Shown piece by piece: positions 4,760 through 5,543 of a stretch of 5,543 nt of DNA (within the stretch, counting starts at the first letter, position 1; the number at the start of each line of letters is the position of its first letter). Position numbers and translations under genes: made by a program. The notes beneath the pieces were generated by a model. The model was given only the letters and a program-made list of their open reading frames with translations, was not told where the DNA came from and made no database searches. The DNA lies in assembly GCA_016179995.1 (NCBI GenBank), contig JACPCC010000034.1, positions 1 through 5,543 on the forward strand, in the 5' to 3' direction. This stretch comes from Candidatus Woesearchaeota archaeon (GTDB lineage Archaea > Nanobdellota > Nanobdellia > Woesearchaeales > GW2011-AR9).

Positions 4760-5233
4760 ATGGTAAACATTAAATGGTGTTGCAATCAGAAAGATGGTAT
4801 CAAGCTTATTGAACCCAATGATAATCTAGCACAAAGTTATCTTAGTATGGCTGAAAACGCTCTTGGAACAATGAACAGAGAAAAAAATTACAATCTAACT
4901 TTTGCTATTTCTGCATGTTATTATTCAATGTATTATTCTTTATATGCAATTTTAATGAAACTAGGAGTAAAATGTGAAATTCATTCTTGTACGCTAGAAT
5001 TTATGAAATTTGCTCTTTCAGTTTTTTATTCAAAAGAAGAAATCAAAATTATTGATAAAGCATTTGATTTGAGAGGAATAGCTCAATATTACCCAGATAG
5101 GATTATTCAAAAGCAAGACTCTGAGTTTATAATAGCTAAAGCCACGTTTTTTATTGCTAAATCAAAAGAAATTCTATCAAAAATTAATGAATATGATATA
5201 AGATTGATAAGGAATAACTTAGAAAAGGTTTAA
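4760..5233 (+). CDS. HEPN-domain protein, DPANN-type
   Basis: The N-terminus IKWCCNQKDGIKLIEPNDNL followed by a helix of the form SYLSMAENALGTM matches a HEPN family I associate with DPANN and related archaea. The helical core AISACYYSMYYSLYAILMKL is the characteristic HEPN Tyr-rich helix, and VKCEIHSCTLEFMKF follows as in family members. The fourth helix carries RGIAQYYPDR (residues from about 109) rather than the canonical R-x4-6-H RNase motif, so nuclease activity is doubtful. HEPN proteins are often RNases, toxins or partners of minimal nucleotidyltransferases. No nucleotidyltransferase gene is visible on either side, though one could lie beyond the right edge. An in-frame TGA at 4751 makes ATG 4760 the first possible start. 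It lies 45 bp after the GTPase stop. Confidence 0.8.
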   Translation: MVNIKWCCNQKDGIKLIEPNDNLAQSYLSMAENALGTMNREKNYNLTFAISACYYSMYYSLYAILMKLGVKCEIHSCTLEFMKFALSVFYSKEEIKIIDKAFDLRGIAQYYPDRIIQKQDSEFIIAKATFFIAKSKEILSKINEYDIRLIRNNLEKV

Positions 5234-5268
5234 CTAATATGTCCTTTAGCTGGAGCCCATAATAGTCT

Positions 5269-5340
5269 AAGTTAAAAGGAAGGTTATAGGAAACCTAGTT
5301 TCTTATCTAATTAAAAGATAAGCTTATCTTAAATTAACTT
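5269..5340 (+). other. Potential multi-hairpin or bistable RNA/DNA structure in the intergenic gap
   Basis: AAGTTAA (5269-5275) can pair with TTAACTT (5334-5340), enclosing AGGTT/AACCT (5281-5285 with 5292-5296) and a three-part set. CTTATCT (5302-5308), AGATAAG (5316-5322) and a second CTTATCT (5323-5329) are arranged so that the middle segment can pair with either neighbour. The right-hand pair lies inside a perfect 16-bp palindrome (5315-5330). It could be an operator, the 3' end structure of the HEPN mRNA, or a chance AT-rich fold. It lies upstream of the leaderless promoter at 5374, so it is not part of that mRNA. Confidence 0.35.
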
Positions 5341-5373
5341 TCCAATATACTTTCGGAATAAAAATCCACTAAG

Positions 5374-5381
5374 TTTATATA
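5374..5381 (+). promoter_or_regulatory. TATA box of the right-edge gene
   Basis: TTTATATA is a near-consensus archaeal TATA box centred about 27 nt before the ATG at 5405, the spacing expected for a leaderless mRNA. No Shine-Dalgarno site is present. Confidence 0.7.
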
Positions 5382-5404
5382 GAAAAATAATATTCTTATT
5401 TCAT

Positions 5405-5543
5405 ATGAATAAAAAAGAGGAAAGAATAGAATTTGAAGTGAGAGAAGGAAACATAAGCTTAGTCCTGGACTCTTACGATGACATTTTCTCAGATTTTGAT
5501 CCCAGAGATTATTCTGAAAAAGCCCTATCAGAAGATTTCTTAT
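5405..5543 (+). CDS. Conserved hypothetical protein with FDPRxYSExALSxDFL motif, C-terminus cut by window edge
   Basis: Forty-six residues are visible before the right edge. They begin MNKKEERIEFEVREGNISLV, followed by an acidic stretch SYDDIFSDFDPRDYSEKALS and then EDFL. The block 'LDSYDDIFSDFDPR.YSE.ALS.DFL' matches, from memory, a conserved uncharacterised family found in bacteria and archaea. I know of no function for it. A strong TATA box 27 nt upstream fixes the start and points to a leaderless mRNA and an independent promoter. With the gene incomplete, length and domain content cannot be judged. Confidence 0.75.
   Translation, partial: MNKKEERIEFEVREGNISLVLDSYDDIFSDFDPRDYSEKALSEDFL

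Noticed and set aside
4760..5543. HEPN/MNT toxin-antitoxin pair
   Set aside because: The following gene shows no GSxxxGxxxxxSDxD nucleotidyltransferase motif and has its own promoter, and the upstream neighbour is a ribosome-assembly GTPase.

Overview
The window looks like part of a DPANN-type archaeal genome (Woesearchaeota/Pacearchaeota-like). The grounds are AT-rich DNA and several genes whose start codon lies about 25-31 nt after a TATA box, which fits leaderless archaeal transcripts. There are also very small Lys-rich membrane proteins, an archaeal circularly permuted GTPase, and several proteins resembling families I know mainly from DPANN archaea. The phylum is inferred from remembered family resemblance; no database was searched.

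Left part (1-2827). A minus-strand MazG-like NTP pyrophosphohydrolase runs off the left edge. It diverges, across a 70-bp intergenic region with a near-palindromic TATA element, from a plus-strand run of five genes: membrane proteins of 47, 57, 78 and 155 aa, then a 468-aa lipoprotein with a degenerate M23/LytM-like domain. At least three of the small genes have Shine-Dalgarno sites, and two share an identical 20-bp SD/start block. All five proteins look membrane or surface associated, so a joint cell-envelope role is plausible but unproven.

Middle part (2828-3913). Two minus-strand genes lie here: a 99-aa soluble conserved hypothetical, and a SemiSWEET/PQ-loop sugar transporter gene broken by two net -1 frameshifts (or affected by two assembly errors). 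A short 20-bp tandem repeat separates them. The 341-bp divergent region between the SemiSWEET gene and the GTPase gene holds the most interesting structure. It contains a 140-bp miniature transposable element with matching terminal inverted repeats and a perfect 9-bp target duplication (3722-3879). Beside it lies an older related sequence (3628-3708). The two copies share paired arms with compensatory changes, which points to a structured repeat family.

Right part (3914-5543). The intact GTPase, probably a ribosome-assembly factor, keeps its TATA box just inside the transposon's right flank. It is followed by a HEPN-domain protein with no nucleotidyltransferase partner in view. A 171-bp gap then contains a possible bistable hairpin and a leaderless promoter for a conserved hypothetical gene cut by the right edge.
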